A DNA stretch of 64,000 bases from contig JBHJGZ010000009.1 in assembly GCA_050331295.1 (NCBI GenBank), positions 1 to 64,000 of the forward strand, read 5' to 3'. Every line of letters starts with the position of its first letter. Positions within the stretch are counted from its first letter, which is position 1. Below the pieces are notes generated by a model. That model was not told the origin of the DNA and did not search any database. It saw only the letters and a list, made by a program, of their open reading frames with translations. The translations under genes and the position numbers were made by a program. This DNA comes from Kuafuiihalomonas sp050331295 (lineage in GTDB: Bacteria; Myxococcota; Kuafuiibacteriia; Kuafuiibacteriales; Kuafuiibacteriaceae). This document shows, in pieces, positions 50,575 through 60,061 of this stretch.

Positions 50575-52293
50575 ATGGTTTCGTTCGAGAAAACCCAAGC
50601 CGAAGCGAGCCCATCACCCGATCCTGCTGCTTTCTTTCCAACCGCTGAGGCGACCGCTTTTCACTGCGTGATGATCACGAACGCAGAAGGGCGCGTCCTG
50701 AAGGTCAATGAGTCATGGAAGACCATGATGGGCTGCTCCAGGTACCAAGCGGTCGGCGATTCGGTGGACCGCTGGATCGCATGGCCATCGGAGCCGACGG
50801 ATGTGCGATCTCAGGTCTTCGACACCACGGCACAGGGAGGGGCTTGGACCGGCCGCCTCTGGCTCCGTTCCGACGGGCGTGTCAATCGGGCCCACGGGGT
50901 CTCGGCAGCCATCCTCCCGTTGAGGCGGCAGCGAGACGGCCGTCTGCGGATGGTCTGGATTTGGAAGGACGACCACAGCGAGGAGCGGCCCCGGGCTCAG
51001 GCGCCGATCGTCGACCTTGGGGAGTTGTCGCGGCAGGATGGCTTGACCGGCATTCCGAATCGGTCCCATTTCGTCGAGCAGCTGGCCCTCGCTCATCGTC
51101 GTGCCGACATCGATGCCCATTGGCGCTGCGGCGTCATGGTGATGGATCTGGACCGTTTCCGACTGATCAACGACGCCTTTGGTCATGAGGAGGCTGACCG
51201 AATCCTCATTCAGATCGCGATGAGACTTACCCAGGGGTTGGGTTCTTCGGCTTGCTTGGCCCGCCTTGCCGGCGATGAGTTTGCCGTACTGCTGGAAGCC
51301 CCTCCTCATTCGGATCTCGAAGCCCAAGCGCGTGCGCTGCTGGCGCGGCTCGACCAGCCGTTCGATATCAAGGGCTACCCCTTAAAGGTGTGCGCGAGTG
51401 CCGGTTTTGCGGACTACCAGCTCGGAACCAGCCCAAGCAGCCTTCTGCGCCGAGCCGAGTCCGCCATGCTCCGGGCCAAACGCCGAGGAGGCGGATGTCT
51501 GACCATCTTCGAGCCACGCATGGATTTCCAAGCCTGGTCGCGCCTTCGGCAGGAGCAGTCCCTACGCGCCGCGGTCTCGACCGGCCAGATCGCGACCTGG
51601 TTTCAACCGCAAGTCGTCTTGGCCACCGGCGAGATCGTGGGGTTTGAGGCCCTCGCGCGCTGGCCGGAGGCAAGAGGCCGACATCCCGGAGAGTTCGTGC
51701 CGATGGCCGAACAGATAGGCCTCATCCGACCGCTGGCGAAGCGGGTGCTGACGGAAGCGCTCGAATTCGCGGTCGCGGTATCCGATCTCCGAATTTCGCT
51801 GAATCTATCCGCGATCCAGCTGGATCATCCCGAAACGTTCGCGGATCTGGAATCAGGGTGTCATCGCTACCAGGTGGCGCCATCCAGGGTGGAGCTCGAA
51901 CTGACTGAATCGGCGGCCATGGAGGATTCTCGACGCGCTCGGACCTTGTGTGAGGGCCTCGACCGGTCGGGCTTCGAATTGGCCATCGACGACTTCGGCA
52001 CCGGCTACAGTTCGTTGGCCCTCCTCCATCAATTGCCGGCCCGCCGCCTCAAGGTGGATCGACGGTTCGTGGCCGGCTTGGGTCGGGACGAGGGATCGCT
52101 TGCGATCCTCCGCTCCATCTTGGGCCTGGCTCGGTCCATGAATATGGAAACTGTGGCGGAAGGGGTCGAAACCATCGAACAGCTGCGGATTTTGCAGCGC
52201 GAGGGCTGTGAGCTCGGCCAGGGCTTTCTGTTCGCGCCCGCGCTTCCCGCTTCGGAAGCGCGGGGGACGCTCGGCCGGCGCTTCTCGGTCTGA
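50575..52293 (+). CDS. PAS-GGDEF-EAL protein (c-di-GMP cyclase/phosphodiesterase)
   Basis: Start ATG 50575, preceded by GGAAGGAAG; 572 residues. Residues about 20-135 look like a PAS-type sensor ('CVMITNAEGRVLKVNESWKTMMG'). The GGDEF domain has the signature A-G-D-E-F (residues about 230) in 'LARLAGDEFAVLL', with Asp at 'MDLDRFRLIND'. The EAL domain has E-A-L in 'VGFEALARW', 'ELTESAAME', 'AIDDFGTGYSSLALL' and 'AEGVETIEQL', so all metal-binding residues are present. It could both make and degrade c-di-GMP; the first Gly to Ala change is often tolerated. No transmembrane helix is seen. Confidence 0.92.
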   Translation: MVSFEKTQAEASPSPDPAAFFPTAEATAFHCVMITNAEGRVLKVNESWKTMMGCSRYQAVGDSVDRWIAWPSEPTDVRSQVFDTTAQGGAWTGRLWLRSDGRVNRAHGVSAAILPLRRQRDGRLRMVWIWKDDHSEERPRAQAPIVDLGELSRQDGLTGIPNRSHFVEQLALAHRRADIDAHWRCGVMVMDLDRFRLINDAFGHEEADRILIQIAMRLTQGLGSSACLARLAGDEFAVLLEAPPHSDLEAQARALLARLDQPFDIKGYPLKVCASAGFADYQLGTSPSSLLRRAESAMLRAKRRGGGCLTIFEPRMDFQAWSRLRQEQSLRAAVSTGQIATWFQPQVVLATGEIVGFEALARWPEARGRHPGEFVPMAEQIGLIRPLAKRVLTEALEFAVAVSDLRISLNLSAIQLDHPETFADLESGCHRYQVAPSRVELELTESAAMEDSRRARTLCEGLDRSGFELAIDDFGTGYSSLALLHQLPARRLKVDRRFVAGLGRDEGSLAILRSILGLARSMNMETVAEGVETIEQLRILQREGCELGQGFLFAPALPASEARGTLGRRFSV

Positions 52294-52324
52294 GCGTCGG
52301 TGCACGGAGCCGGGCTCGAGGGCG

Positions 52325-54406
52325 TCAACGCCCCCTTCGGGCCAACGCGACGCGCATCGAGATCTTGGGGTCTTCGGAGGAGAGCGTGACGGTGTGTTCC
52401 TGCGACTCGAAGCCTCTGGCCTGGACGCGAATTGTGACCAGACCCAAGGGGACGGTGACGTTGACCTTGCCTCGACCGTACGTCTGGTCGTTGACGAACA
52501 CTTCGGCGTTCCGAGGCTCCGGCATGACGATGATCGAGCCGGTCAGGGGCACCAAGGAGGGGTTGAGTTCCAACGTCTCCCCGGGCTCCATCTGCACTTC
52601 TTTCCGAATCGGCTGAAACCCGTCCTTCATCAGCTCGATGACGATGGGTCCTGAACCCGAGACCTTCGCCAAGAGAGGCGTCGCTTCCGGCTGAAGCATC
52701 CCGTTGATCCGCACCTGGGCGCCGCTCGGCCGCGTTCGAATCGAGATCTCGGAACGACCGCTTCCCTTGAACGCGACGGAAGCCACGGCGGCAAGGGCGA
52801 TGACCCCCACCACGGCGGCTGCGGCGCCCAGGATCCAAACGATGATGTTCCAACGAGATGACGCTTGCTCATGAGGGGCTGTTGCGTGGACCCGAGGCGC
52901 AAAACTCGGACGGGGAGGGGCGGCTGCGGGTGGCCTCTGGGTGGCGTTTCGTTCGACCGCGGGTCCTTTCGGCGAAACACCGGATCCGGGCGACGCTCGC
53001 GCTCCACCGCGAGGCCTGCTCTGCGGCAGCTGAGTGGGGCTTGTAGGGTCTTCCACCTTGTGCCCGGCACCCGGACTCAAGGTGTCCGCGTCGAAGCCTT
53101 CCGGCGGCATGGTGAGCATGGTGGCCCCGAACCCGTCGTCGTCGGGGGCGTTCTGCTTTGCGGGCTTCCGGCCATCTCTGGCTGGCCGGGACGCTCCGCC
53201 GACCGCTTCGACGGCAATGGTTTGCGACGACGTGTCGTCGTCGGCCTCCGGCATGTCGTCATCCGCCGGGTCGAAGGATTCGTTGCTCGCCGTCGTGTCG
53301 AGGTCGTGGGACGCAACCGGAGACATCCGAAGCACCGTCGGCGCGTCCATGTCTTGGGCTCCGTTCATCATCTCCCGTTCATCCGAGGACGTCTGATGAA
53401 CGACCCCCGGGAGTTCGAGACTCTTCGGGTCGGCGAACGTGGGGCCCGTCCGGGCGCGCTCCGGGAAAAGATCCGCCAGCGTGACGGACAGGGCGGAGTC
53501 GCCGGAGGCCATGTCCTTTCGGGCGAAGGTCATGTCCATTGCGAACTCGGTGAGCGCATCCCCGAGCGCTTGTGCATTGGAGAAGCGTTCGACCGGCGCT
53601 TTCGCCAGCGCCTTGAGAACGATGGCGTCCAACTTCGGATTCACGGCAGCCCCTCGCTGCGATGGCGGGTCCACCTCCTTACCCAATACGGCTTCGATGG
53701 TTTCGATGGCTGAGGGACCGGCGAACGGATTCTCGCCGGTCAGAAGCTCGTACAGGAGCACTCCGGCCGAGAAGACATCGACTCTTCCGTCGATGGGCTT
53801 CTCTTCCAGACGCTCTGGAGCCATATAGGCGTACTTTCCTTTCACGATTCCCGCTGCCGTGTGGTGCAGGCGCTCGGCCGCGGTGGCGATGCCGAAGTCT
53901 GTGATCTTCACTTCGCCTTCGAAGCTGAGAAGCACGTTTTGGGGCGAAACGTCGCGGTGCACGATGTTCATCGGTCGGCCGTCCGGGCCGGTCCGGGTGT
54001 GGGCGAAGTGAAGGCCTTTACAGAGCTCGGCCACGATGTAGAGGGCCAGTGGCACGTCGAGCCAGCGGTCCTGAGCCGCCGCACGCTCATACAGATCGTA
54101 CACGTTGACGCCGTGGACGTACTCCATGGCGATAAAATAGGTCTCTCCCACCTGGTCGAGGTCAAAGACCTGAACGATGTTGCGGTGATGCAGGTGCATC
54201 GCGATCCGGGCCTCGTCGATGAACATCTTCACGAACTCCGGATCTCGCGTGAAGTTGGCGTGAATCAGCTTCAATGCCACCAGCCTCTGAAATCCCATCA
54301 CGCCCACGGCCCGGGCCAGGAAGACCTCGGCCATGCCGCCGGCGGCGATGCGATTCACAACTTGGAACCGGCCAAGCTTGGGATAGTCGTCGGATTCGGG
54401 AATCAT
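52325..54406 (-). CDS. Ser/Thr protein kinase with C-terminal PEGA repeats
   Basis: 693 residues. The N-terminal kinase domain (residues 10-280) has 'AAGGMAEVFLAR', Lys in 'VALKLIH', the catalytic 'IVHRDVSPQNVLL' and 'ITDFGIA', then 'YMAPE'. The linker about 290-480 is acidic and Pro/Ser/Thr-rich, likely phosphorylated. One membrane helix (about 487-510, 'WNIIVWILGAAAAVVGVIALAAVAS') leads to two PEGA domains outside the membrane ('ISIRTRPSGAQVRINGMLQPEATPL' and 'NAEVFVNDQTYGRG'). PEGA binds surface structures or glycan in other proteins. Such receptor kinases are typical of myxobacteria. Start ATG 54406. Confidence 0.93.
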   Translation of the reverse strand: MIPESDDYPKLGRFQVVNRIAAGGMAEVFLARAVGVMGFQRLVALKLIHANFTRDPEFVKMFIDEARIAMHLHHRNIVQVFDLDQVGETYFIAMEYVHGVNVYDLYERAAAQDRWLDVPLALYIVAELCKGLHFAHTRTGPDGRPMNIVHRDVSPQNVLLSFEGEVKITDFGIATAAERLHHTAAGIVKGKYAYMAPERLEEKPIDGRVDVFSAGVLLYELLTGENPFAGPSAIETIEAVLGKEVDPPSQRGAAVNPKLDAIVLKALAKAPVERFSNAQALGDALTEFAMDMTFARKDMASGDSALSVTLADLFPERARTGPTFADPKSLELPGVVHQTSSDEREMMNGAQDMDAPTVLRMSPVASHDLDTTASNESFDPADDDMPEADDDTSSQTIAVEAVGGASRPARDGRKPAKQNAPDDDGFGATMLTMPPEGFDADTLSPGAGHKVEDPTSPTQLPQSRPRGGARASPGSGVSPKGPAVERNATQRPPAAAPPRPSFAPRVHATAPHEQASSRWNIIVWILGAAAAVVGVIALAAVASVAFKGSGRSEISIRTRPSGAQVRINGMLQPEATPLLAKVSGSGPIVIELMKDGFQPIRKEVQMEPGETLELNPSLVPLTGSIIVMPEPRNAEVFVNDQTYGRGKVNVTVPLGLVTIRVQARGFESQEHTVTLSSEDPKISMRVALARRGR

Positions 54407-54519
54407 TACGGGTGGCCCGACCCCGGCATGCTAGGCCGTGTCCGAGCCTGCGGCAACCTCGAGGGTCCCGGACCGTCAAACCAGTCGTCACCCACGCCGG
54501 CCAAGGCCAGGGCATCCGG

Positions 54520-54882
54520 TTACGAGAGGTCGTGGGGACAGGGAAACAGGGGAAAGGCGAGCTTGATCTGATCCCGTCGCGAGGGACCCCGAGCCGGCGA
54601 TTCTGCTTCTGGGTTGGTCTGCGCCGCCCGGTTCCCCAGGCCCTGTCCCACCAGGGGACTCGTGGGTCCGTGGACTCGGGCTTGCAGCTCACCCTCGTGC
54701 CACCGAACCTCGATCGTGAGACCGGGTCCCTCGCCAGCCCGAAGGTTCGCGGTTGCAACGGCTTCGATGAGGGCGAGACGAAACGCGCTCAGGGTGTCCT
54801 CATCCAGTCCAAACAGTGTGGCCTCCAGCTCGGCTCGGACGGCTGCCCATAGATCGTCCAGCCCATCCGAGCCTCCGGCCAT
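54520..54882 (-). CDS. Short RsbW/histidine-kinase-like ATPase
   Basis: Start ATG 54882; 120 residues. 'AFRLALIEAVATANLRAGEGPGLTIEVRWHEGELQARVHGP' resembles the N-box and following strand of HATPase_c_2 anti-sigma factors (RsbW/SpoIIAB), where E-x-x-x-N/A-x-x-x-A/H forms the first nucleotide contact. The later G-boxes are not present or are very degraded, and the C-terminus is disordered. It could be a truncated anti-sigma-like protein or partner binder. It is divergent from the YkgJ-type gene, and ends 113 bases before the kinase start. Confidence 0.4.
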   Translation of the reverse strand: MAGGSDGLDDLWAAVRAELEATLFGLDEDTLSAFRLALIEAVATANLRAGEGPGLTIEVRWHEGELQARVHGPTSPLVGQGLGNRAAQTNPEAESPARGPSRRDQIKLAFPLFPCPHDLS

Positions 54883-54982
54883 TTCGAACAAGAAGACGAC
54901 GGTCGAACCCAACACTCGGGAAATCGGTGTCGGTCGTCCGAACTTGAGAGCCGGCGAACCAAACCCCCTTTTTGAGGCCTCG

Positions 54983-56425
54983 GTGGAACCGGTGGTTCGC
55001 TTGACAGGATTCCAAGCACCCGAAAGAAACCTCGAGGTGCTGGACATCCCCATTCCGTCGCTTCGGACCGACCTCGAGGTTCAACCTCGTCGGGACGGAA
55101 CCGTCGACGTCCGAGACCCTCGCCTTCTTCAGATCCTTTCCCTCGATGCGCGAGACTTCGATCTGGCCCGGCGCTTTGATGGTGTTTCCAGCGCTCGGCA
55201 GCTTCGAAATCGACTTCGAGATGAGCAAATGCGCGTCACCTCGGGGCGCATCGCTCGGGTGGCGGCCGACTATCGGTCACTGCACCTGCTGGACATGGCG
55301 GAGGTGGATGACGTCGAGCCGGCGGAGGACTCGCGCACGCCGTATGCCCAGTTCCAGTCGGTAGCCAAGAGGCTCCCGGTGATCCCGGAATCCCACGGCG
55401 ATCCTCGATGGGCGTGTCGGGCCTGTGGTCGGTGCTGTCACGGGCTCACCGTGGAGCTCACCTCCGAAGAGGAGGCCCGGATCGACCCAAGCCTTTACCC
55501 CGACCTTCTGGGACCGGATCCCTTTGCAGAATGGGTCTTCTTGGATCCCGAGCAGCCGGCCCGGAGAGCCTTGCGCCAAAAGAAGAACGGCGCCTGCATC
55601 TTTCTCGACAACCAAGGCCTCTGTGCCATCCATGCGCGCCAAGGGATGAGCGCCAAACCGGATCCCTGTCAGATCTTTCCGCATGTAGTGGTTCATGTGC
55701 CGGACGGCCCTCCGCGTCTCACCTTGCGGCTCAACTGCGACTCCATGCATGAAACCTTCGAGAAAGGGCCACTGCCCGAAGCGCATCAGGCCAATGTCCA
55801 GCGCGTCGCCCACGGTGCACCTACGCTTCAGGCACCCCGGAAGGTTTCGGTGTTCGGCCGAACGTGGACCTTCAACCGTTTCAACCAATGGCTGTTTCGA
55901 GCGATTCACATCCTCGAAGACGAGGGTTTTCGAGCCGAGAGCCTTCGCGAGATCGACCATGCCCTCCTCGGAGGTCGGGTACGACGCAGTCGCCGCAGGT
56001 TCGGCCGCAACATGTTGCGTTACGTGGTCGCAGAACGTTCGAGCGACATCCCGGTGGAAGCCGGAGGCTTTGGTCCGCAGCTGGCGAGGGTTCGACGCGG
56101 CGAAGAGGCGTTTCAGGCCATGGCCCGGGGAGCGCTCCCGCCGCGCGTTGCGTCGCGGACCGAAGCCTTTCTGAGTCGCCAAGCGATACAGGCTTTGTAC
56201 GGGCTTGGGCCGTTACAGCTGTCCGACGCGGGACTCGGTTTGACAGCGCTGGTCCTGGCCTTCGAATCCATCCTCCACGCCGTGGGGCCTCGAGGGCGTC
56301 TCAAGACCGCCAACACGGCATTCCTGGTTTTGACCGGACCTTTTCTGGAGACCACCCATCAATCATGGCCGGCGCTGGAATCGATCGACCCAGACTACAC
56401 TCGGCGCCTAAAGGAGGAGCTTTGA
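54983..56425 (+). CDS. YkgJ-family cysteine cluster protein
   Basis: From GTG 54983 about 480 residues; the open frame starts earlier (54614), but that part overlaps the divergent gene and is Ser/Arg-rich. The cysteine cluster 'WACRACGRCCHG' (C-x-x-C-x-x-C-C), then 'ACIFLDNQGLCAIH' and 'PCQIFP', matches YkgJ, thought to bind zinc or an iron-sulfur cluster. The rest is an unknown alpha/beta extension with many Arg and a Phe/Trp-rich segment. The role is unknown. It is followed one base later by the aminotransferase gene, which has a strong ribosome site. Confidence 0.75.
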   Translation: MEPVVRLTGFQAPERNLEVLDIPIPSLRTDLEVQPRRDGTVDVRDPRLLQILSLDARDFDLARRFDGVSSARQLRNRLRDEQMRVTSGRIARVAADYRSLHLLDMAEVDDVEPAEDSRTPYAQFQSVAKRLPVIPESHGDPRWACRACGRCCHGLTVELTSEEEARIDPSLYPDLLGPDPFAEWVFLDPEQPARRALRQKKNGACIFLDNQGLCAIHARQGMSAKPDPCQIFPHVVVHVPDGPPRLTLRLNCDSMHETFEKGPLPEAHQANVQRVAHGAPTLQAPRKVSVFGRTWTFNRFNQWLFRAIHILEDEGFRAESLREIDHALLGGRVRRSRRRFGRNMLRYVVAERSSDIPVEAGGFGPQLARVRRGEEAFQAMARGALPPRVASRTEAFLSRQAIQALYGLGPLQLSDAGLGLTALVLAFESILHAVGPRGRLKTANTAFLVLTGPFLETTHQSWPALESIDPDYTRRLKEEL

Positions 56426-56426
56426 C

Positions 56427-57629
56427 ATGGCTTCGATCTCATCCCGCGGGCGAGAGTTGCCTGCCTCCCCCATTCGTCGCCTGGTTCCCTTGGCCGATGC
56501 TGCACGGTCCAGGGGGGTGCACGTTCATTGCTTGAACATCGGTCAACCCGACCTGCCTACACCTCGCGGGATGATCGAGGCCTACCAGAAATACGATGAT
56601 CGAGTACTCGCGTATGGTCCGTCACAAGGATTGCCTGAGCTGCGCAGCAAGGTGGCCGATAGCTACTGCAAGCAAGGCATTCCATTGGCCGTCGACCACG
56701 TGCAGGTGACGTTTGGCGGAAGCGAAGCCGTGCAATTCTGTTTGGCTGCGATGTGCGATCCCGGCGACGAGGTCCTGGTCAGCGAGCCGTTCTATGCGAA
56801 CTACAACGGGTTCGCCGTGGCGAGCGGCGTGAGGGTCAAACCGGTACGAGCCATCGCGCAGGATGGGTTTCGGTTGCCGTCGAATGAGGCCTTTGAAGCG
56901 GCCATGACCCATCGGACGCGAGCAGTCATTGCGTGCTCCCCGGGAAATCCGACCGGGACCGTCTACACATCCGAAGAGATGCATCGGCTCGGCGAACTGG
57001 TGCACAAACATGACCTGTTTTTGATCTCGGACGAAGTGTACCGAGACTTCGTGTACGACGGCACCGAAGCATTCAGCGCCCTCACCCTCCCTTGCGCCGA
57101 CCAGAGGGTTGCCGTGGTGGACAGCGTGTCCAAGCGTTTTTCGGCCTGTGGAGCTCGAGTCGGATTCGCCATCACCCGCGTACCCGAACTAGCACAAGCC
57201 TTCATGCGTTTGTGTTTCGCTCGGCTTTGCCCCGCCACGGTGGACCAGCTCGCTGCTCTGGCCGCGTACGATGTTCCGAGTACGTACTTCCAGGAGGTTC
57301 GATCCGAGTATCGGCATCGGAGAGACGTCTTGGTGGCGGGTTTGAATCGATTGCCCGGAGTTCACACCTACCTCCCACAGGGGGCATTTTACACCATTGC
57401 AACCTTACCCGTGGACGACGCGGACCGTTTCTGCGCTTGGATGCTGGAAGCACACAATGTCGGAGGGGAGACGGTCATGCTCGCTCCCGCCTCTGGTTTC
57501 TACGGCGACCCGGCCTCCGGCCGACAGGAGGTACGCATCGCCTACGTGTTGGAAGCCGATACGCTGCGCCGTTGCATCGACATTCTCGGAGAAGCATTGC
57601 GGCGATACCCAGGAGCGACGGGCTCCTGA
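56427..57629 (+). CDS. PLP-dependent aminotransferase, class I/II
   Basis: 400 residues from ATG 56427, preceded by AAAGGAGGAG. The pattern is that of AspC/aromatic aminotransferase fold type I: 'LNIGQPDLPTPRGM', 'AYGPSQGLPELRSKVADSY', 'PGNPTGTVYTSEEMHRLGEL', 'DEVYRDFVYDG', and the Schiff-base lysine in 'VDSVSKRFSACGARVGF'. The C-terminal 'EVRIAYVLEADTLRRC' carries the carboxylate-binding Arg. It transfers amino groups between an amino acid and 2-oxoglutarate; the preferred substrate is not clear. Reading next to the cysteine-cluster gene suggests one transcript. Confidence 0.9.
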   Translation: MASISSRGRELPASPIRRLVPLADAARSRGVHVHCLNIGQPDLPTPRGMIEAYQKYDDRVLAYGPSQGLPELRSKVADSYCKQGIPLAVDHVQVTFGGSEAVQFCLAAMCDPGDEVLVSEPFYANYNGFAVASGVRVKPVRAIAQDGFRLPSNEAFEAAMTHRTRAVIACSPGNPTGTVYTSEEMHRLGELVHKHDLFLISDEVYRDFVYDGTEAFSALTLPCADQRVAVVDSVSKRFSACGARVGFAITRVPELAQAFMRLCFARLCPATVDQLAALAAYDVPSTYFQEVRSEYRHRRDVLVAGLNRLPGVHTYLPQGAFYTIATLPVDDADRFCAWMLEAHNVGGETVMLAPASGFYGDPASGRQEVRIAYVLEADTLRRCIDILGEALRRYPGATGS

Positions 57630-57663
57630 GGGACAGCAAGTCCAGATCCTGATAGCAAGAGCC

Positions 57664-59535
57664 GTGGCCAGGTTTCTCGTGGTGGAACTCGACGCGGCGA
57701 CTCGCACTCTGTACGCGGGATGGTTGCGGAGCTTTGGCCATGTCGTCGAGGAGGAATGGCAGTCCGCTTGGGCCGCGACCCGACTGGAACACGAGCGCTT
57801 TGACGGCATCATCGTGTCTGACCGCTTGGTGCAACGGGATGATTTTCTCCGTCGAGCCTCAGGGAGTGCGATGGCCGTCCTTCACTCCGGACCCACCGAG
57901 TTCGGACCCGACATCGAGGTGTTTTCGGGACACGACCGAGATCGTGTTCGGCGGTGGGCCGCAGCCATTCGAACTCGAGAGGGCACATCGGACGACCTGG
58001 AAGTGGACAAAGGACCACTGTGGGGTGTCATCCCCCGGTTTGGTTCGCTGTTCTCATGGCCCGTCCCGAAGATTCTCGGCCAGCTGGCTCAGCACGACTT
58101 CACGGGTTCAGTGCAAGTTCGTCAGCGCGCCATGGAAAAGGTCGTCCATCTCGCCCGGGGTCGACCGACGAAGGTGGAGAGCGACCTCGCCGTCGATTCC
58201 CTCGTTTCGATCCTGCTGGCCGAGGGTCGCTTGAGTGATGACGCACTTCAAGGAGCAAGAGACCTACAGCGGCGCGAACAGGTCCCGCTCAGCGATGCCT
58301 TGGTCCGTTGCGGTGCGTTGACCGAAGACGATATGCAAGCTGTCCTGCGCAAGCAGATGAAGTTTCGTTTGTTCGGAGCTTTTCGATGGTCGGAAGGCCG
58401 CTACCGAATTCGATCGGGAGACGACGATTCGGGGGACTCGGTCGGACTCGAACCCTTCGAAGTTCTGGTAGAAGGCCTGGCACAGATCATCTCTTCCGAA
58501 TGGATTCAACGGGCGTTGGCGGTGGATCGGGTGCTTCTGTCCACGCCTGATCTGCGTCAGCACGACTTGCAATGGTCGAAGTGGGTCGACTCCCGCCGTT
58601 CGCTTCGGGAGGTTTCCGAGGCATTGACCTTTCCAGAGCGTGTCGAACTGTACTCCGCATGGCAGATGGGCTGGGTCCGACTCGGACCGCGGGTGCAGGT
58701 CGAGCTCGAGCCCGGTCTGCGCACATCACTGGACAGTCGCCTCGATGGGGAGATGCAGCGGATTCTGAAGTCCGGGGGGCGGGCTCGGCGACCGCGGACC
58801 CTGGGTTTTGACGAGACGGAGCAGATCCAGAGGGTGCTCAGCGAGATCGAAGCCTCCCTGGGGAGTCTGGACGCCTACGGGATTTTGGGCGTGCCCCCTG
58901 GGGCTTCCCCAGAAGAAGTGCGAAGTGGCTACGCCCGGGCAAATCGCAGTCTGGATCCGGGTCGATGGCTGGAAGGGCGGCGGGCACCAAGCTTGTCGCG
59001 GGACGCCGAACGAAACCACCTCGAAGCGGTTCGGGCCTTTCAGATCCTTTCCGATCCGGAGACACGGTCGGCGTATGATGCGTGGCGCGCGGATCCCGAG
59101 GCTGACCGCACCGAGCTATGGAGGATGGGGCGAGCGAAGGCAGCCCTTCAGGCGGCCGTCGAGCAGGACGATGGTGTCAGTGGGGACCGCGGTCCGCCGG
59201 TGGATGCGTATTTTCCTGCGGGTGTGCCGGCAGACCCCGAGATCGAGGCCGAGCGCGCGTTCAGGCGAGGGGTGACCGACAGCGAGCACATCGAAGACGC
59301 GCTTCGTTCGCTTCAGTCTGCTGCCGCAGAAGACCCACAGAGCCTCTGGATCCTCCGGCGGAGAGCGCAGCTCCTGGAGCGGGCCGGTCTCGTAGAGGAA
59401 GCGCGAGGGGCCTACGAATCCGCGCTTGCCATGGACCCATCCGATAAAGAGCTGGCTCAAGGGGTCGAACGTTGTGGAGGCCCGCAGCGACCGGGTTTGG
59501 TGGAACGCCTTTCGAAAGCCATCGGGGCTCGCTGA
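57664..59535 (+). CDS. DUF4388 / J-like / TPR-like signalling protein
   Basis: From GTG 57664 about 623 residues. Residues 1-110 resemble a response-regulator fold lacking the phospho-acceptor ('FLVVELDAATRTLYAGWLRSFGH'). 'PKILGQLAQHDFTGSVQVRQRAMEKVVHLARGRPTKVESD' is a DUF4388 domain. The middle continues with helices. Near residue 400 'DAYGILGVPPGASPEEVRSGYARAN' and 'AFQILSDPETRSAYDAWRAD' are like a J-domain, but the essential H-P-D is replaced by L-D-P. The C-terminus has TPR-like helices. It may act in motility or gene control, as DUF4388 proteins do in myxobacteria. Confidence 0.7.
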   Translation: MARFLVVELDAATRTLYAGWLRSFGHVVEEEWQSAWAATRLEHERFDGIIVSDRLVQRDDFLRRASGSAMAVLHSGPTEFGPDIEVFSGHDRDRVRRWAAAIRTREGTSDDLEVDKGPLWGVIPRFGSLFSWPVPKILGQLAQHDFTGSVQVRQRAMEKVVHLARGRPTKVESDLAVDSLVSILLAEGRLSDDALQGARDLQRREQVPLSDALVRCGALTEDDMQAVLRKQMKFRLFGAFRWSEGRYRIRSGDDDSGDSVGLEPFEVLVEGLAQIISSEWIQRALAVDRVLLSTPDLRQHDLQWSKWVDSRRSLREVSEALTFPERVELYSAWQMGWVRLGPRVQVELEPGLRTSLDSRLDGEMQRILKSGGRARRPRTLGFDETEQIQRVLSEIEASLGSLDAYGILGVPPGASPEEVRSGYARANRSLDPGRWLEGRRAPSLSRDAERNHLEAVRAFQILSDPETRSAYDAWRADPEADRTELWRMGRAKAALQAAVEQDDGVSGDRGPPVDAYFPAGVPADPEIEAERAFRRGVTDSEHIEDALRSLQSAAAEDPQSLWILRRRAQLLERAGLVEEARGAYESALAMDPSDKELAQGVERCGGPQRPGLVERLSKAIGAR

Positions 59536-59583
59536 GCTGCGGACGTCGCGTCGAAGGCGGATTTGGTCGCCCTGGAGCCTCCG

Positions 59584-59979
59584 CTAAGGGCCCCGTTCTT
59601 CCGCAACGGTTCCATCCAGTTCCAGCAACCACTGACGAATGCGCCGTTCGTCTCCGGGCGCGAACTGCACGAAGGCTGCGCCGACCCGCCACCGGCCATC
59701 CTCCTGAAGCTCCTGCCACACCATTCTGGCGCTCACCTTGAGAATTTCGACTTCCTTGCCTCGAGGGATGTAGAGCAGGACGCGGAACTGCTCCTGCTCT
59801 TCGAGCGGCTCGCCCAAGTCGAAGCAGATGCCGCTGGGACTCATGTTGAGGCTGCTGCTTTCGAGACCAGCTTGAAATCTTTCGACCTCCACCCGAATCG
59901 TGATCCGTTTCCGGAGCATCCGTTTGTGAAAAGGAAACTGTGGCTTCCCCTCCGGCTTGATGATCTCTCGTTCGTTCAT
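59584..59979 (-). CDS. PilZ-domain protein
   Basis: 131 residues, one PilZ domain. The R-x-x-x-R motif lies in 'HKRMLRKRITIRVEVER' and the second motif N-x-S-x-x-G in 'LNMSPSGICFDLGEP' (Asp to Asn at the first position, as in many binders). 'VSARMVWQELQEDGRWRVGAAFVQF' completes the barrel. It probably binds cyclic-di-GMP and passes the signal on to an unknown partner. The GGDEF-EAL gene is 7 kb away. It is minus strand and follows the ECF sigma gene by 82 bases, so both may be on one transcript. Confidence 0.85.
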   Translation of the reverse strand: MNEREIIKPEGKPQFPFHKRMLRKRITIRVEVERFQAGLESSSLNMSPSGICFDLGEPLEEQEQFRVLLYIPRGKEVEILKVSARMVWQELQEDGRWRVGAAFVQFAPGDERRIRQWLLELDGTVAEERGP

Positions 59980-60061
59980 GCGGTTGCGCCCGAAGATTCG
60001 GAGATTAACCGAAGGTCAATCTGCCCCACAAGCGAGGGCGTACAAGGCGACCGCGAACACC

